64,000 nt of DNA from Prostheceraeus crozeri (Eukaryota > Platyhelminthes > Polycladida > Euryleptidae): NCBI GenBank assembly GCA_907163375.1, contig CAJQUW010004740.1, positions 139,501 to 203,500 of the forward strand, written 5' to 3'. The position numbers and the translations under genes were made by a program. This document shows positions 23,680 through 37,481 of this stretch, one piece after another (positions within the stretch are counted from its first letter, which is position 1; the number at the start of each line of letters is the position of its first letter). Below the pieces are notes generated by a model. That model did not search any database and was not told where the DNA came from. It saw nothing but the letters and a program-made list of their open reading frames with translations.

Positions 23680-25032
23680 ATGCAGCCGCTAGCAAAAAAG
23701 CTTGTTGCCAACCATGCATAGAGGTTATTGTCAATGAGTATTTTGGCAGTAACATCCGGACCTTTATAATTGAAGAGCAGTGTTAGAAACCCTGTTTCAA
23801 ATTTCCGTATCTTCATCTTTCTTGATGCACACGAATGACCTTTACCTCACAATATTAAATTTATTTACAGAGCAAAGCATAAAATTGCAGATTGGAATTC
23901 TATAAAGTTTCCGCTCAATGCTGTCTCTCTATTTGTAATCCTTTCAGAATATGCCGTGTACAGAAATCAGTTTCATCAAGCATAAAAGTTGAGTACGTGC
24001 TATCGTGCTCTATCGCATTAATGGTATAGCATTTCACCTTGAATTTACTTCGAGACATCGTTCTCCAGAGTTTTCAAAATCACTTGGAAAACTTTTAACA
24101 GAGGATTGGATATGAACTTTGCAGTAGACGGCATTCCGTAGAAACGTATTTGTGCTTAGCAAATGAAATATTTGAATCGAAATATCTTTTGACACTCTTT
24201 CAAATAGGTAAATGCAACGTTTCAGTTACCTCCTAGAAATATGAGAAGTTGAAACATGCAGAAGTTTATACCTGATTTCTTCCAATAGCAGCTTCATTTT
24301 TCAGAGAGGAATTTTGTGTTTATTAAATCTTTTCGACTTTCACGACTTTCAATATTAATTAAGTAAAGGCTTAAGTCTCATGAGATGTGACAAAATCAGA
24401 AGTAATGCACTGTACTCAACCAAAAATTTACTTGTGCAGTGTAATTTGGTTAAATTTAAATTATTCCTGTACTATGGACACGTTGAAATGGCATCCTGTT
24501 GTGACATCGATAAACCTGCAGGTTGAAATACATTAGAACAATGATTAAGTCAAAATGCACTTAATGAAACAGAGATAATATCAAGAATATCAATGACAAA
24601 GCAGTCTTATGGAGTTGACCCAATTAAATCTTTCTATTTGACGTCAGCAACAAGATCACCACGAGATGTGAAAATTTGACATCATCTAGATGTCACAGAT
24701 AGAATTACGAATGAGATAATCCATGCATTGACCTTCGAAGAAGAGAAAGAAGTAATGCCAAGTAGAATTGCAGTACCAAATTAAAAGAGGTGATAGAAAT
24801 CTATAGAAAATGAAGCAATCACGGCCAAGCAAACAATGATCACACAGCAAATATTGTATTAGACATCAATATTCTGCATTTGCGAAGGAAAAATTTCAAA
24901 ATTGTTCGACGGAATTATTTTAAAATAAAAACTTGCTCCATAACCTACACTTCGTCCTGACTGACGAATTCAAGCACTTTTAAATCTGACACAACAGTTA
25001 AAACATAAGTCTTCATACAAAATTTAGTCGTT
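23680..25032. other. No gene recognised
   Basis: AT-rich DNA, stops frequent in all frames, no repeat termini identified. Confidence 0.5.
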
Positions 25033-25216
25033 CAGTCACGGCAATTCATCAAATCAGCTCATGACATTTGTTTTAATCACTTAGTCAACTTTCACTTCAA
25101 TCACTCATAGCCCTGCTTCATTCAATTGTGACATTTTCAACGCAATCAAACGCTGAATTGAAAATTTATGCACAATTGAATAAACGTCTTGAGCTGATTT
25201 GATGATTTGCCTCGAC
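25033..25216. repeat. Imperfect inverted repeat
   Basis: GGCAATTCATCAAATCAGCTCA at the left is mirrored by TGAGCTGATTTGATGATTTGCC at the right (each 22 nt with one difference). Weaker pairing, such as TGCTTCATTCAATTGTGACA, lies further in. The hairpin-like element lies 50 bp upstream of a hammerhead-like motif. Confidence 0.5.
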
Positions 25217-25261
25217 TGAACCACTGACCTCTGTATATAAGATCTTTCTGGTGTCATATTC

Positions 25262-25290
25262 AAAGCCTTTGATCATGTGAGTCTGGACGA
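25262..25290 (+). ncRNA. Degenerate hammerhead-like motif
   Basis: GTGAGTCTGGACGAAACGCG contains GTC pairing with GAC directly before GAAAC, as in minimal hammerheads. The catalytic CTGATGA box is degraded to something like CATGTGA. It may be a PLE or retrozyme 3' end; no coding sequence is adjacent. Confidence 0.3.
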
Positions 25291-25522
25291 AACGCGTCGG
25301 ACATATTCTTTATTTCGAAACAAAGTGAGTGATTTGGAAGTTTTCCTCCGCAAATGTGACGAACCTCCCATACAAGCTGTGAAATTAATGGTCTACAGAT
25401 TTTTCGATGTGTAAAATTACTTGGTGATCAAATTCCTTCATCTACGCTACCCGTCAATCTACAATGATAGTCTTTACTCATGAAGTCTTATTTGACGGCT
25501 TGAAAGATGGTTTTCCTTTTAT

Positions 25523-25674
25523 TTTTTGTACCGTCAGCGTGTCCTAGTGAAGAAGGTGCGAGCTCGTCTCCACCGCGAACTTCGGTTCGACTCCTGGGTC
25601 AGGCGAGTGCGGTCGGGGAATCAAGAGTATTGGTATATTGTATTGACTTAAGAGCTGTCATTCTCTTTAGATAC
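25523..25674 (+). repeat. tRNA-headed SINE, tandem neighbour 1
   Basis: A box GTCCTAGTGAAGAAGGTGC and B box GGTTCGACTCC (25,584-25,594) with polymerase III spacing. They are followed by a body with GCGAGTGCGGTCGGGGAATC and a TTCTCTTTAGAT end shared with the copy at 25,952. Confidence 0.7.
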
Positions 25675-25785
25675 TGAATGTACTGCGACAGACCTTTGTT
25701 GCCAATCTACTGTGTGACGTAGGGGAATGACAAGATAACATGCTGTCTCGCCACAACATGAATACTGGTAGCGTTCTGTCAATAA

Positions 25786-25910
25786 TAATAATAGGCAATA
25801 TATAATAAAATGATAATTACTAATTAATACTAAATTATTAATAATTTTATTAATAAATAAATTACTAATTAATAATAAATAATGAATACAATAAATAACA
25901 ACAATATGAT
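25786..25910. repeat. AT-rich simple repeat
   Basis: A run of AATAAT, TTAATA and AATTACT words lying between two SINE copies. Low complexity, no gene. Confidence 0.7.
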
Positions 25911-25951
25911 GTCGATATCACTTAGAGATGACTTCTTCCTTCACTCGCATT

Positions 25952-26105
25952 CCTTTTGTACCATCAGCGTGGCCTATTGAAGAAGGTGAGAGCTTTTTTC
26001 CACCTCGGACATCGATTCGATTCCTGGGTTAGGCGAGTGCGGTCGGGGAATCAAGGGTGTGGGTGTCTTTTATAGACTTAATCGTTGTTATTCTCTTTAG
26101 ATATT
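25952..26105 (+). repeat. tRNA-headed SINE, tandem neighbour 2
   Basis: Diverged direct copy of 25,523-25,674 with A box GGCCTATTGAAGAAGGTG, B box GATTCGATTCC (26,014-26,024) and the same GCGAGTGCGGTCGGGGAATC body word. Confidence 0.7.
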
Positions 26106-27271
26106 ATTACTAATCTAATGCCAACCGTCAATGTATACAGTACAGAAACATTTAATTAGGTGAAGTACAGTTCGCATAACCTATCACAGATATCTGACAA
26201 GGGGCCATCGAACCCATGTATACCTGGGTCCCATGACCCTAGATTGTTTTCAAAAATAAATAGCATATTTGTTAGTTATGACAATTATATACTAAATTGA
26301 ATTGATAGGGCAGAACTGATAAATAGAAAGCATGGATTTCTAATTCTGTGGGAAGATCGCTTGCTATTATCAAAACACCATCTAGTGCAATGTTTCTCAG
26401 CCTCCTGTACGTGGACTGAAATTAGTCCGGATCACTTTTGGTATAAAAGGATTTGGTCGAAAGACATCTTCCTTCGTCTTTGATTTGGTTTATTAATGCG
26501 ATGACGCTGTCTCAGAGTCGAAGAAGTATTTCTCCAATAAAAACAGATGCCACAGAAAGCATCTGCAGATCATGTGTCTTCATATGAGGCTACGCTGACA
26601 CAGCGATGCGTGCTAATGATAGCGCCACTTTACTGCAAATTGCCAGCGTACGATTCGGTCAGCGTCAGTTATCCACCAATGGGGTGACGGATTGCGTTTA
26701 TCGATTTTTCACGGTTACCTAAAGAATGCGCTCGCTCAGTTGACGTGCTAATGTATTGTGTAGGCTACATAATTTATATTTTTTATTTTCTAGAAATTTC
26801 GCAATTACTGTAGTAACGTCTGACTCGCGATCATTCTTTATATAGGACTGTACAAACTGAATTTGAGACAAAAACGCGATTTAATGGATGCCAATGCGCA
26901 TGATAGATCTGTATTAATCTAGTAAGTCTACATGTACAGTAAGTCCACCTAGTTCACTTGGGATGAGCGCTTTGTCTAGTGAAATAGCAATTTTGTTGCA
27001 AAATATATTTTTCACTAATTTTTTTGGCAAAACTGTCGTAAGATCATGAATAAGTCGCATTTATTTTTCGTAAATACGTCTAATATCCAAAGTGGCGAAT
27101 AAGTTGCTATGACCTATATCTATTGATCACTTAAATCGTATGATAGTTGCACAATCCTTTTACTTGAATATTTATTATTCAGTTCTGATACATAATCGTA
27201 TACCGAATCATAAAAATATGATCAAAACTGAAAGAACTGCATGTAAAAAACAATCAAAGATTCTTATTGAA
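26106..27271. other. No gene recognised
   Basis: Mixed-composition spacer. A TATA-like GGTATAAAAGGA lies at about 26,440, without any coding sequence downstream that I can recognise. Confidence 0.45.
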
Positions 27272-27279
27272 TTGCAAGC

Positions 27280-28125
27280 ATAGAGTAGGTATATTAGGTA
27301 GAGTGGTAACTCTGCATTTATTAAATCCCCAATGTGTATACACTTTCGATTTTATTAAATGAACTCGAGGGGATGTAGTTGGTAATTGTTACTAAATGTG
27401 AGATATGCAAATTTTTGCAGTTTTGAAGAAATTACCACAGAATTGAATGATCATGATTGTAATGCAGAAGAAATGATGGTATTTTACAGATTCTCAGTTC
27501 ATGACAGCCTTGGAGATTTAATGCTTGTTAAATTAGCCATTCGATAGGTTCCTATTACTTTCATGCTCAACCTCAAGAACATTTTCTTTAGCGTGATCAT
27601 ATTACAGGCAACCTACCACTGGTAGAGCAAAATAACAGACTCAAGGACAATGATTTCAATTAACTTTGAAAGATGTAAATGGGTCCACATCACTATTCAG
27701 ATTCAAGAAATGAAGCTTGAATTTAGTGAATCATAAATGCCGGTGAAAATTGAATTATAAACTTGAAATTTCAGCCAAGAAATCACGAATGATATCATGA
27801 CTTTTTCATCAAGACTTTCATTATAATACGGATCATGAAACTCCCTTGATAATCAGCTTAATTTCCGCTCAGTTAGGATGCTTATTAGCAAATATTTATT
27901 CCTTCAGGTATCCAACTTCTTTCATACTACTTATATAGGAGAGTCATCTCGGTAGTATACAAGTATAAATTGGCAAATTATGACCGTTTTCAAAAGTGCT
28001 CAAATAATTTTTTGGATCACGGGAACGTAATCTCCGCAAAAAACTGAATCCTTTGATATAAAAATTTTCACTGTATACAGATACTTTTTTGAGTCGACAC
28101 TCTATCTATACATCCCTACTATATG
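27280..28125 (+). mobile_element. 830-850-bp hAT family, copy R2
   Basis: The best-preserved member. It starts CATAGAGTAGG and ends CCCTACTATATG, with a perfect 8-bp target duplication, ATTGCAAG, at 27,272-27,279 and 28,126-28,133. It is 846 bp, non-coding, with imperfect inverted ends of about 27 bp. The duplication length assigns the family to hAT. Confidence 0.85.
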
Positions 28126-28133
28126 ATTGCAAG

Positions 28134-31100
28134 CTTTCATAATTAACAATAAAACCTGCGAAAATCCAGATACGATCAATTGAAAAATATCGACGAATTG
28201 TTTCACCTTCAGAGAATTTAAAATCCTTTGCTCCATAATAATCAACAAAATATTCCAACAGGTAACCCGAAAATGTCTATTTATCCTTCTGCGTGTCTTC
28301 TGACCGTTATTATGACATCAAAAGTTGAGAATCGACTTCATAGAAGATCGGGCAACGTTATCATTTAAAACTGGTTGAAGAGCGCATGATGTTTGTTATA
28401 GATAGCCACTCTCCTGGGAAGATGGAAGTTTCTCTGTTTTTATCAGCTTCCTTGATTAAAGGAGATGTTGCATATCTGATATGTCATCAGGATTTATCAA
28501 AATTAATCATTTCCTTTTCAATGCCATATTCCTAAATCCTACGTTATTAGGTGATCAGTTCAGAATACATCAAAAGATGACATTGCCAGAAAAGGGTGCA
28601 AGGAATTCGATTTCCAAACTTGCGGCGAACATATCAATACGAAGCAAGATGGAATGAATTGAAGCAGCCTAAGAAGGTCATATTTTGAAATGCGATGCGT
28701 TATGTTACACCATGCACTGATCTACATCTGATTATTTGAAAACAATCCTCACTATAATAAAATCAATCCTGATAGTCAGTGAATTCTGCGCTGAGTTCTC
28801 AATAACCGACTGATAAGGCTACTTGATTGAAGGTCGAGAATTGAATTCGAGATTGTCATCTGCTGAAGCTCGCTTGATAATATTCAAAAGCATGACCTAT
28901 TCAATGATGAGCATTAGCGAGATGCACAATGCCAGGATTAGGAATCGATCTTTTCACCGGGATTGAGATCTTTAGCAATAAAATTGCTCCCTGGACCCCA
29001 AGTTTGGCTTGCATTGTTAGTCTCTGGTTGAAGCTCAATCCCGTTGTTGAGTTGTTTAAGAAAAGTTATTCTCATCTGAACACAATTGTTATTCAAAGCA
29101 CCAGCTTGCCGTGCGGTAGAAAGGCATTCTTCAATCCCTCAGTGGGAGAGATTAGATCGAGATATTTCATCATCGTGTATCTTGTCAATCTCGATCACGG
29201 GATAAAGATCGCAATCCCGGATCCCGGGATCAGGAAAATTCGGGATTTAGGCTCTAATCCAAGGTCTTTACTCTATCAACCCGAATCTCAGGAAATTGCA
29301 AAAGTTAGAAACTTGCAACTGTTAACTGAATCTTCGCTACCATCATCATTTTTTGCTTAAAGCGGAACATGTTGTCTTGTCAACCCGATGCTATGCAAGT
29401 AAATCGAATTCTGGCAATTCTGAGCCTCTGCTAGTCCCACATCTCGATACACCACAATATTATTCTTTGGAATAACATGTTTATGATTCTACTCAACCAT
29501 AGATTAGCTCAATGCCGGGCTCCTGTGACAGAGATTTTCCGGGTTTTGGTGGCAACTAATTTAATCTACTCGTCCATGGATTCTGGTTACGCTGGAACTT
29601 GATCGGTCAATTCATCTTTTTGGTGATCAATTGCTACTAAGCGTCATGCGGCAACGCGAAACGGATCTTCATGAAGAATATAGGCAACCGCTTGACTGAA
29701 AACACAGGAACTCGTACTGGGAAGGTGTCGGTGTTGGAATTGCACGAACTAGCGCCTAAGCGTCCGTCTGCTCGTGCCCCCTCCCTTGTTCTTCCATCTT
29801 TTAAATCACACTATTATTATCATTCAGCTGTTATCTATAGCTTCAGACAATTGTCTCTAGTTCTTAAATATGCAGTTATTCTTCGATTTTTATAGAAATT
29901 ATTTAATAATTAGGTTCATTCAGTTGCACGATCGCTCAGAGATGTCGAATTTGTAAAAAAATGGTCCCTGGAAAGTCAGGAGAAAATTTGACCTCTAATG
30001 TGTCTCTCTCAGTGACAACTACAGTAAATGAGGGCTATAATAAATGTTGATCCAAAAATTGATCTGTTGAATTCGAAGAAAATTAATCAATTTGCAAGTG
30101 TGTCTACTGAATTCATTGAAATTGCAGCCTACACACAACCAAAAATATTACATCAATTTTAGTTCCAGTTATTATTCGGAAGAAAACTCTTTCATAAAGC
30201 AATTCACTTTTCTTAGCGCTTCACAAAACATCTATCCATGCACAAATAATTAATAATTCCATTTTCCTGAATCTTTTCCTTTTCTTCGTTACTTTATAAT
30301 GAAATGACAACATATTGATGACGGAAAGTTAAATACAGGAACTACATCAAAATTCAATTATATCTGTATCCTCCACGCCAGAAATGTTGCAGAATAAACT
30401 GTTATAGATCTTGAGAGTTCGCGTGAGAATTATCCGAATGAGCAATGTTGATATTGATTTCCCTTCTGCATCATTCAGCATCAAAAGGTTCATTGATTCA
30501 CTACCGAATAAGCCACAATATTGTTAAAATAAGATGAAACCATGCTATGAGGCTTGCTTGTGAGTGACCGTTCATGTCTTGCCTGCGTGAGCGCTAAGTT
30601 AGTCCTCTTGGGGACTGGAGAAACTGTGAGTTGATTAAATTTGACCTAGGAATGACTGCAAGAATGCATAAAATCGACTACGCGTAGATAATGCTTGCAA
30701 ATACCAGTTTACAGGACAAATAATCATTTTTAAAAGGTCTTGTAGTAAACTACTTTCAAAACATACTTTCTATCCAAGTACAGTGCAACTGAGGTAGGCA
30801 GAGTTAACCCTCGTCTCACTGGACCAAGCAAGGTATGGCCACCAGAGTTCTGGTAGCTTACTTTCTACGTATTATGCAACTTTTGACAGAAGGATAATAA
30901 ATTTGACACAACAATTTTGTGCGTGAGAGCTATTTTAAAATTTGATTGGTTGGAATATTTTGGCTGATTTCGGTATGTATCCACCTCTAACGTATATTAC
31001 GGCATCAATTCTTGATGAGATAAGTTGAGATTACATAAATGATACAAAATCTTTGAATTTGAAATTATCTACTTGTTATATATGCATGTTTGTAATTTGA

Positions 31101-32358
31101 AATTCATTTGCAATTTTTATTATTTTTGCACTCGTTAGTTCTGAATCTGATCAACAATTATTGAATTTTTCCAGAATCATATTGTTTTTAGCCTCAGTGT
31201 CTCGATAAAAGTCATCGCACTGGGTTGCTTCTTCACCTGCAGAAGCCAAATATTAAAATGTGCAATTTTAGTGATATTTGAGCTGATGTAAAAGTTTGAA
31301 TTATTTGACCGTTGACCTCATCTAATACAATGATGCAATCTCAGAACGATTAATATTCATCGTTTTATTAACCACCTTAACCAGATCTTTCGATTAGTGT
31401 ATGGTTTAATAGTTTTTGTTGCAATTTTCCATTTCAAATAGTGGGAAAATTGCTAAAAAGTGGCGTTCACTTTTGAATACTGACATTTCGTCCAAGTTAG
31501 TGCACCAGTCGAAATCAAGAAATACTGCTTTTCAAAAAGCAAACTGTTAATACCATGATAATTTTATATTGGCATGCATCCTCAATTGAAAAATGGGAAC
31601 AAACCTGAATAACTCAACTTCATCCAATATTAAGAATATCAGCTTACTTTGATCACTGTTGCTAAAATTGGCTTCAGTATTATGACCACAGTGAGCTCTC
31701 AAAAATGCATTAGCAAAATTGTTTCAGATCTGTCTTTATTTTTTATTAGCAGTAATGGCCTTCTGATGCCAGTTCTATAATGATTATGATGCAGTGGACT
31801 TATGACTAATCTTTAACTTCATGGTGGCAAAAGTGGTGAAATCTACGCATAATGAGCTCTTGCTAATGATCTGAAAGTATTTAAAGTTAAGTAAAAGTTG
31901 ATACTAGTTATGCACTAGGAGTTATATTATTATTTTAATTCCATACACGGTAATTCAATCAAAATGGTATATAGGAAACGGGAATTGTCAGCACTCTATT
32001 ATCTCATGGACTTAGAAATGTTGACATTGAATACATTAAGGGACCGACAGTAATAGTCACAGGTTGGTGTGGTTGAACGGATAGTGTCCAGAATAAACCA
32101 TCCACAAAAATTCACTAAATTACTTTTTAGAGTCCTCATGATTATCAAATACCAAGAAAACATTCGTTAAATACATGACAGCAAGATTTAAAAGAAATTT
32201 GTTGCAAGTATGACGAAAAAAATAGTTGAAAAGGCTTTCTTTCTATATTTCAGAAGAGTTAGAAAGAAGGAATCATGAAATAGCAAAAATAGCAGTCTAG
32301 TCTAATAACTTTTTCTCGACATCTGATTTTGTTTTTCTATAAAGATACAGTAGAACGA
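28134..32358. other. Long stretch without recognised genes
   Basis: Mostly AT-rich. A plus-strand frame of 143 codons at 28,929-29,360 is open, but it has no recognisable domain and lies across small palindromes such as GGATCCCGGGATC. I regard it as chance or transposon debris. A patch at about 29,700-29,780 is GC-richer without an identifiable feature. Confidence 0.45.
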
Positions 32359-32575
32359 TTGCAGGAGACCACCGGCACAGTCATCTTGTGGTTGATTGCT
32401 CGATGTCCGGAAGACATGAGCTCAAATCTTGGTCGCGTCAAACCGGAGACTAGCAAAGTAGGTGCACTCTATATTCTCCTTCTTGGCACAAAAGAAGGAG
32501 AGTCGGAAAAATATAATTCGGCCACATGTAATAAAGACGTCCTCCAGATGTGCTTCCGATAGCAAACGAAACTTA
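32359..32575 (+). repeat. Probable tRNA-headed SINE
   Basis: A box-like TTGTGGTTGATTGCTCG and B box-like GAGCTCAAATCTTGG (about 32,416-32,430) lie at promoter spacing, followed by a non-tRNA body with CTTCTTGGCACAAAAGAAGG. GC-richer than its flanks. The boxes are less canonical than in the other SINEs here. Confidence 0.5.
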
Positions 32576-32579
32576 TTGA

Positions 32580-35500
32580 TTGGCTCTGAAAGACTAGGGC
32601 TATCACAAAATCGCATGCATGTTTAATTTTCGAATTTGACTCAGAAATTTGCTATCAATTTTCTGCCACTATCTATGTAATGGCAGGATCAAGTATTTCC
32701 AGCCTGATCTACCTGTGATTGACACCATGAGCATGCAATTAAAGCGGCAAGAAGAGAGACATATACAAACCCAGAATGAAGAGGAAAAGAGTGACCTAAA
32801 TGGCTCCTTCACTTGGAATGTTGATGAAAAGACTTCAGATAAATCCGCTAAATACATGTTTCCTATCATTTCATCTAAGTAAGTGATCTAGTATGATTTT
32901 CTGGTGATATCCTGGTGGATATCCAAATGAAAGTCGCCATCATGTCAAAAGAAAGTTTGAGAGGTCTGATTAAGTAAATAGCTTCTAGACACGAAAACTG
33001 GAGCGCCATGCTGTATCAGGAATCGAATAAAGGCAAAGGCTGTGAATTCCGCTTTGTTGGAAAGCAACTTTACACCATTAATGGAATATCGTGGGCGGCG
33101 TCAAATTCATTAGAAGTCATTTTTAAAATTTACATAGCTCTAACAAACTTTGATTTATTTACAAACGAGACGCCGCCTAAAAGTTAAGTGTTTGTCATGA
33201 AATCGATTTTAGTTGCAATGTTAGCCAGAAATTAGCGATAGTGCACGACAGTAAGCTACAACGCAGTCTCGGTAACTGCCAGAATACACAATAATCAATG
33301 AAGTTATCTTCTATGTCACTCAATCTGAGGTGCAGCTTGATAATCTTCTAAAATAGTTTATATTTTGCAGGTTTCCGATGAATGCAACACTGTTAATCTA
33401 AATACGATAATTCTGTTATTTTGAAAATGTTTTAAAACAAAAATATCGTGTCTTTTTGTTTTTTAGTTTTTAAAAAATTGTTTTTAATGTTTTCTTTTGA
33501 TCTCATCATTTTGCATCACTTCTCTTCAATTGAACTACTTTTTTGATGGGTCGGCAACTTCAAAAGTTGTGTTTTATGTGTGAAATTTCGCACCTCTAAT
33601 GTCGATAACATACATGCATTTTTTGCAAGTTTATCAAATCTTATGTTGATAGCGCATTTATTACATTCACCAGCAGCAACTTGATTTCTTGAGAGAAATC
33701 TTAATCTTTGAATTCGCTTTAAACTTTCCGTAAGAGTGCGAATAAACGGCAGAATTACTGGTTCTCTTGTCTTGAGCTGCACTCGCTTTGAATATAACAA
33801 AGACGTCTATCATTAAGTCTGCATGATGCTCTTTAATGACTGGGATCTCAATTATGGTTTAGAAGCAAAAGTATGGTAAAAAGATCATGGTTAAAAGCAA
33901 TCAAATTTGACATAACAGCGTATAAAGCCTATGTTCAAAAGTGTGGCTGTAAAACTGACTTTGAATACAATGCGGAAATCAGTGTTTAATGTCATGTTTA
34001 ACAAACTGGTATTAAAAGCAAATTTTAAATAGGACATTTTGTTGAAGCTGCTATTTTTGTACGCCTTATAATACCGCAATTCAATTCATTTTAGAAACCT
34101 TTCTTTATCTACTAAAGTATGACACGTGGTAATTGTAACTTATGCGCTGATATAAACAAAGCATTATATTTAATGATATTTAATGATATTTAAAACAAAA
34201 TGAATTTGTCAGTTTTTTGATGATAGGATTCGAGACCCGCCCGGGTATTTGCAAGACTTGCTGGTAGTAAGCCATCATTGGAATCAGATTACATCAGATA
34301 AAAGTCAACATGGTCACATGCCCACATCTTGCGATCTGTGCAGCCGCAAATTATCTTCGGGGTGCTAAAATTTGCAGTCATTCCGTTAAGCATCAAATAA
34401 TTGCAAATGTCTTTTTTTGACTTGGGGAATAGGCACCACATTAATAAACCTGCATTAATACTGTTTTAACATGGCACTTGTATCATCACAAATGAAAAAT
34501 TCATTGATTCATTTGTTGAACAGCTTAAACTATCTCCAATACTATTACTGCTATAGTATGATAGTATTGCTTTTACTGTGATATTCTGAATGCGTTTGAA
34601 ATATGAATTTGCCGGAAATATCTGTCAAGAGATTAATGCTGACAATAAGAGTGCTCGTAAGTTGTAGTTGTCAAATTGGAAAACAGCTCTCGTGATTATC
34701 TGAAGAATGGAAGATGAGTGTGGTGATGTTGATTTGAGCCAGAAAATATCTGTAGCTCTATAGGAAAATGGATTTTTCATTTTCTACATTTCTGGTGTAA
34801 TTTTCATGTAAATTTATCTTTTTCAATGTTCACTCGCAACCGTGTCTGATCTCGGCGAGCGGATGTGTCACACGTGGATTAAATATGGACGAGTGTTACA
34901 GCAACGTCAATCAGAAACTTGAGGATCGGATAAACATGTTTGACTTTCCATGAAATTTAGATGAATTATCCACAGACTTCAGGGTACAGAAAATCACGCA
35001 AGAAAGTGATGTCAAATATTGGTTATGGTATGTTATATATAGCACGTAGGGTGATGATTCTGTGGACAGATCTGTAAGTAATACCATTCTATCATACAGA
35101 GATAGATATGCCCAGAAACTACGACTCATACGACACGTAATGAATGAGAGGCATGTACAATTATTGTCGAAGGAGAGACTGATGATCCTTGTAAAAAACA
35201 CAGTTGGACCAACTGCTAGCCGACCGCGAAGGGATAGCAGATAGACCATGTTGAAGACGTGAAATAGGTGTTTATTTTCAATTGAAACAAAAATTGATAC
35301 TGTTGTCTTTGTCATCGATCTTTTTGTTTTTATAGACAGTATTTAACATTTTGTTTACCATCAACCCTTTCGATTTGAAAAGCACGCATCGCACCGACGT
35401 TTGATCATAGTAGTGCTTTCATTAATACTGCGGAATGCATTTTAGGTGCGTCTCAAAGTACATTGAACTTAATCTGATTAATTAAAGGCTCTACGCCTTT

Positions 35501-37480
35501 GCAATCCACAAATCAAAAACCAAGAAGTCAAATTGCGTTAGATAAAAGGCATTCAAATGCTACAAAAGCTTGTAACAAAGTGTGTGGAGTGATTCAAGCA
35601 TTTATGTAGTTATTATATTGTTTGTATGCCAGGAGATACTTCGAAAATAATGCAAACTGATTAATTCATTCGCAACCTATGTGGAAGTAGGTCTGTATGA
35701 AGTTTGAAATTTCCAAAGTTTAGACGATTTGGCTTAAGGTACGGATGGAAGAAACTCTAAACATCGGAAGCAGAAAGTCCAAATATTAAAAGTAGTTATG
35801 ATAAATTTCATCACTATTGGCGGGTTTTACGAATCTGTTTGCACGAATCTTCGCGCAATTCACCGCGACATTACCGTTTCGACTTCACAGCCACGGATCG
35901 TGGTCGGCTATATTTTGTCTGCGTTGTAGACGAAATTGCTACGTGAAAGGAAATACATTGAAAGAATGGTGAATTTTTTAACATATGGAAATAAGAATCA
36001 TCCTTTTTTGTGCAGCATAATGAACATGAGTAAGTGCATCTACTTTTTGCAGTTTAAATGCATTTCTACATGCTTCACAAGCAGTATGTAAAGGGCAGTT
36101 TTAATCTTGAGCATCTGTGTTGTATAGTTTATTATTTTGTCTCAACTTAAGTTCGACTGTTACATAACCAACTGCTCACTTGTCCTTTTTTGCTTATCTT
36201 TCATATCCTGTGTACCTCCTGCATCTTTTTACAATCTCGAATTTTCACTATTACTCATTTCTCTTTTTCTTGCTCCAATTTTGCCTGCATTGATTTTTTT
36301 CGATTTTTGCATTGATTTCTTGCTCGACTTTTTACTAATGACATTGCATTTGGCTACTGCCATTCCCAAAGGAATGTTTATGCTGCTCCTGATACGCCGA
36401 GTGCATACGAACAGTGTTACAATCAATAATTCGCTCATCGTATATGCACTTCTCTCTTCCGTTCATTTGATTGTTCATTATTCACATTTTTAAGAAAATA
36501 TTTTCTTTGCTGAGTTGCTGTGACAAAGTGGCTTGGTCTGACGAGAATTATTTAAGCTGTGTTGCTCATTTTCATTTCATTTTTCAGAATGAATGTGTGA
36601 TTACACCTTCGCGAAGAAAATTCATTGAGTGTCGCATCAAAATTAATATATAAATGGTACTTAATATGACTTTTCATTCACTGTTTCACTCTCTCGCTCT
36701 GCTCAGTCTGAAAGTTCACTCGTTCTAATCACTGAGACGGAACACTTAAAATGTGATTATCATGAATGGAAAGTTTTATTGAAATTTTTCACTTTCAACG
36801 TAAAGTCAATACAGGCAACGAGTAGGATAAACTGAATTTTTACGCTTAATGATAAAATTCTCAGATTTTTTTGTGAAATTGACAATGCCTGTCACCACAA
36901 CATTTAAATCAAATGAATCAGCATCTGATCAGCAAACAGTGCAGGAGTTTGATAGCTCTTCATGTAAATGCAACACAACCAAAACAATCTCGGCGATGTG
37001 TGATATAAAATTTTTAGTCTACGCTCTATCTACTATATACATGTACCGTACTTACTGTACAGATAAATCAAACTAGCTAATTATGGCGCCATATGACGGA
37101 CTAATTTTGGAGGCTCTTACATTGAGAGAACTATCTGTATAGCTAGTGTGTAGTTCGCGCGCATAACGTTCTTATTGCACATAAATTTGTGCTAAATGGA
37201 GCAAGTAAATATTTATTGTGGACCTGCAACGCCTGCACCAAAATATAATGAGCTTAACTGCATTGTAAAAATTTGTAATAAACAATCTATAAGAAATTAT
37301 GCATCTAATGGATACAGGAAGGTTGTGCAAGCTTAGTTTGCAAGCATGCAATTTAGACTGAAGATGTGCAAAGAACTATGTACAACGCTACTTTAAGGTG
37401 AAAGCATGCAAAAAATTTGCAAACATCAAAAACAAAAAATACATAATGAAATATTAATGAAAGGGAAATGATGTTGTGAC
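32580..37480. other. Long stretch without recognised genes
   Basis: AT-rich DNA. One plus-strand segment at about 35,064-35,244 follows a TGTGGACAG acceptor-like site and reads an Arg-rich peptide ending TASRPRRDSR and a stop. It could be a terminal host exon, but nothing else supports it. A 118-codon frame at 36,137 is pyrimidine-rich and hydrophobic and looks spurious. Confidence 0.4.
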
Positions 37481-37481
37481 C

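Noticed and set aside
26490-26520. GCGATGACGCTGTCTCAGAGTC-GAAG as another hammerhead motif
   Set aside because: Both conserved boxes are imperfect and there is no PLE coding sequence or inverted arm next to it.
29210-29240. GGATCCCGGGATC palindromes as transposon ends
   Set aside because: No matching partner end or target duplication in the neighbourhood.
28929-29360. 143-codon frame as a host gene
   Set aside because: No domain, no splice signals, and it crosses small palindromic repeats.
36137-36493. 118-codon hydrophobic frame as a membrane protein
   Set aside because: It derives from a pyrimidine-rich tract, has no initiation or splice context and no recognisable family.
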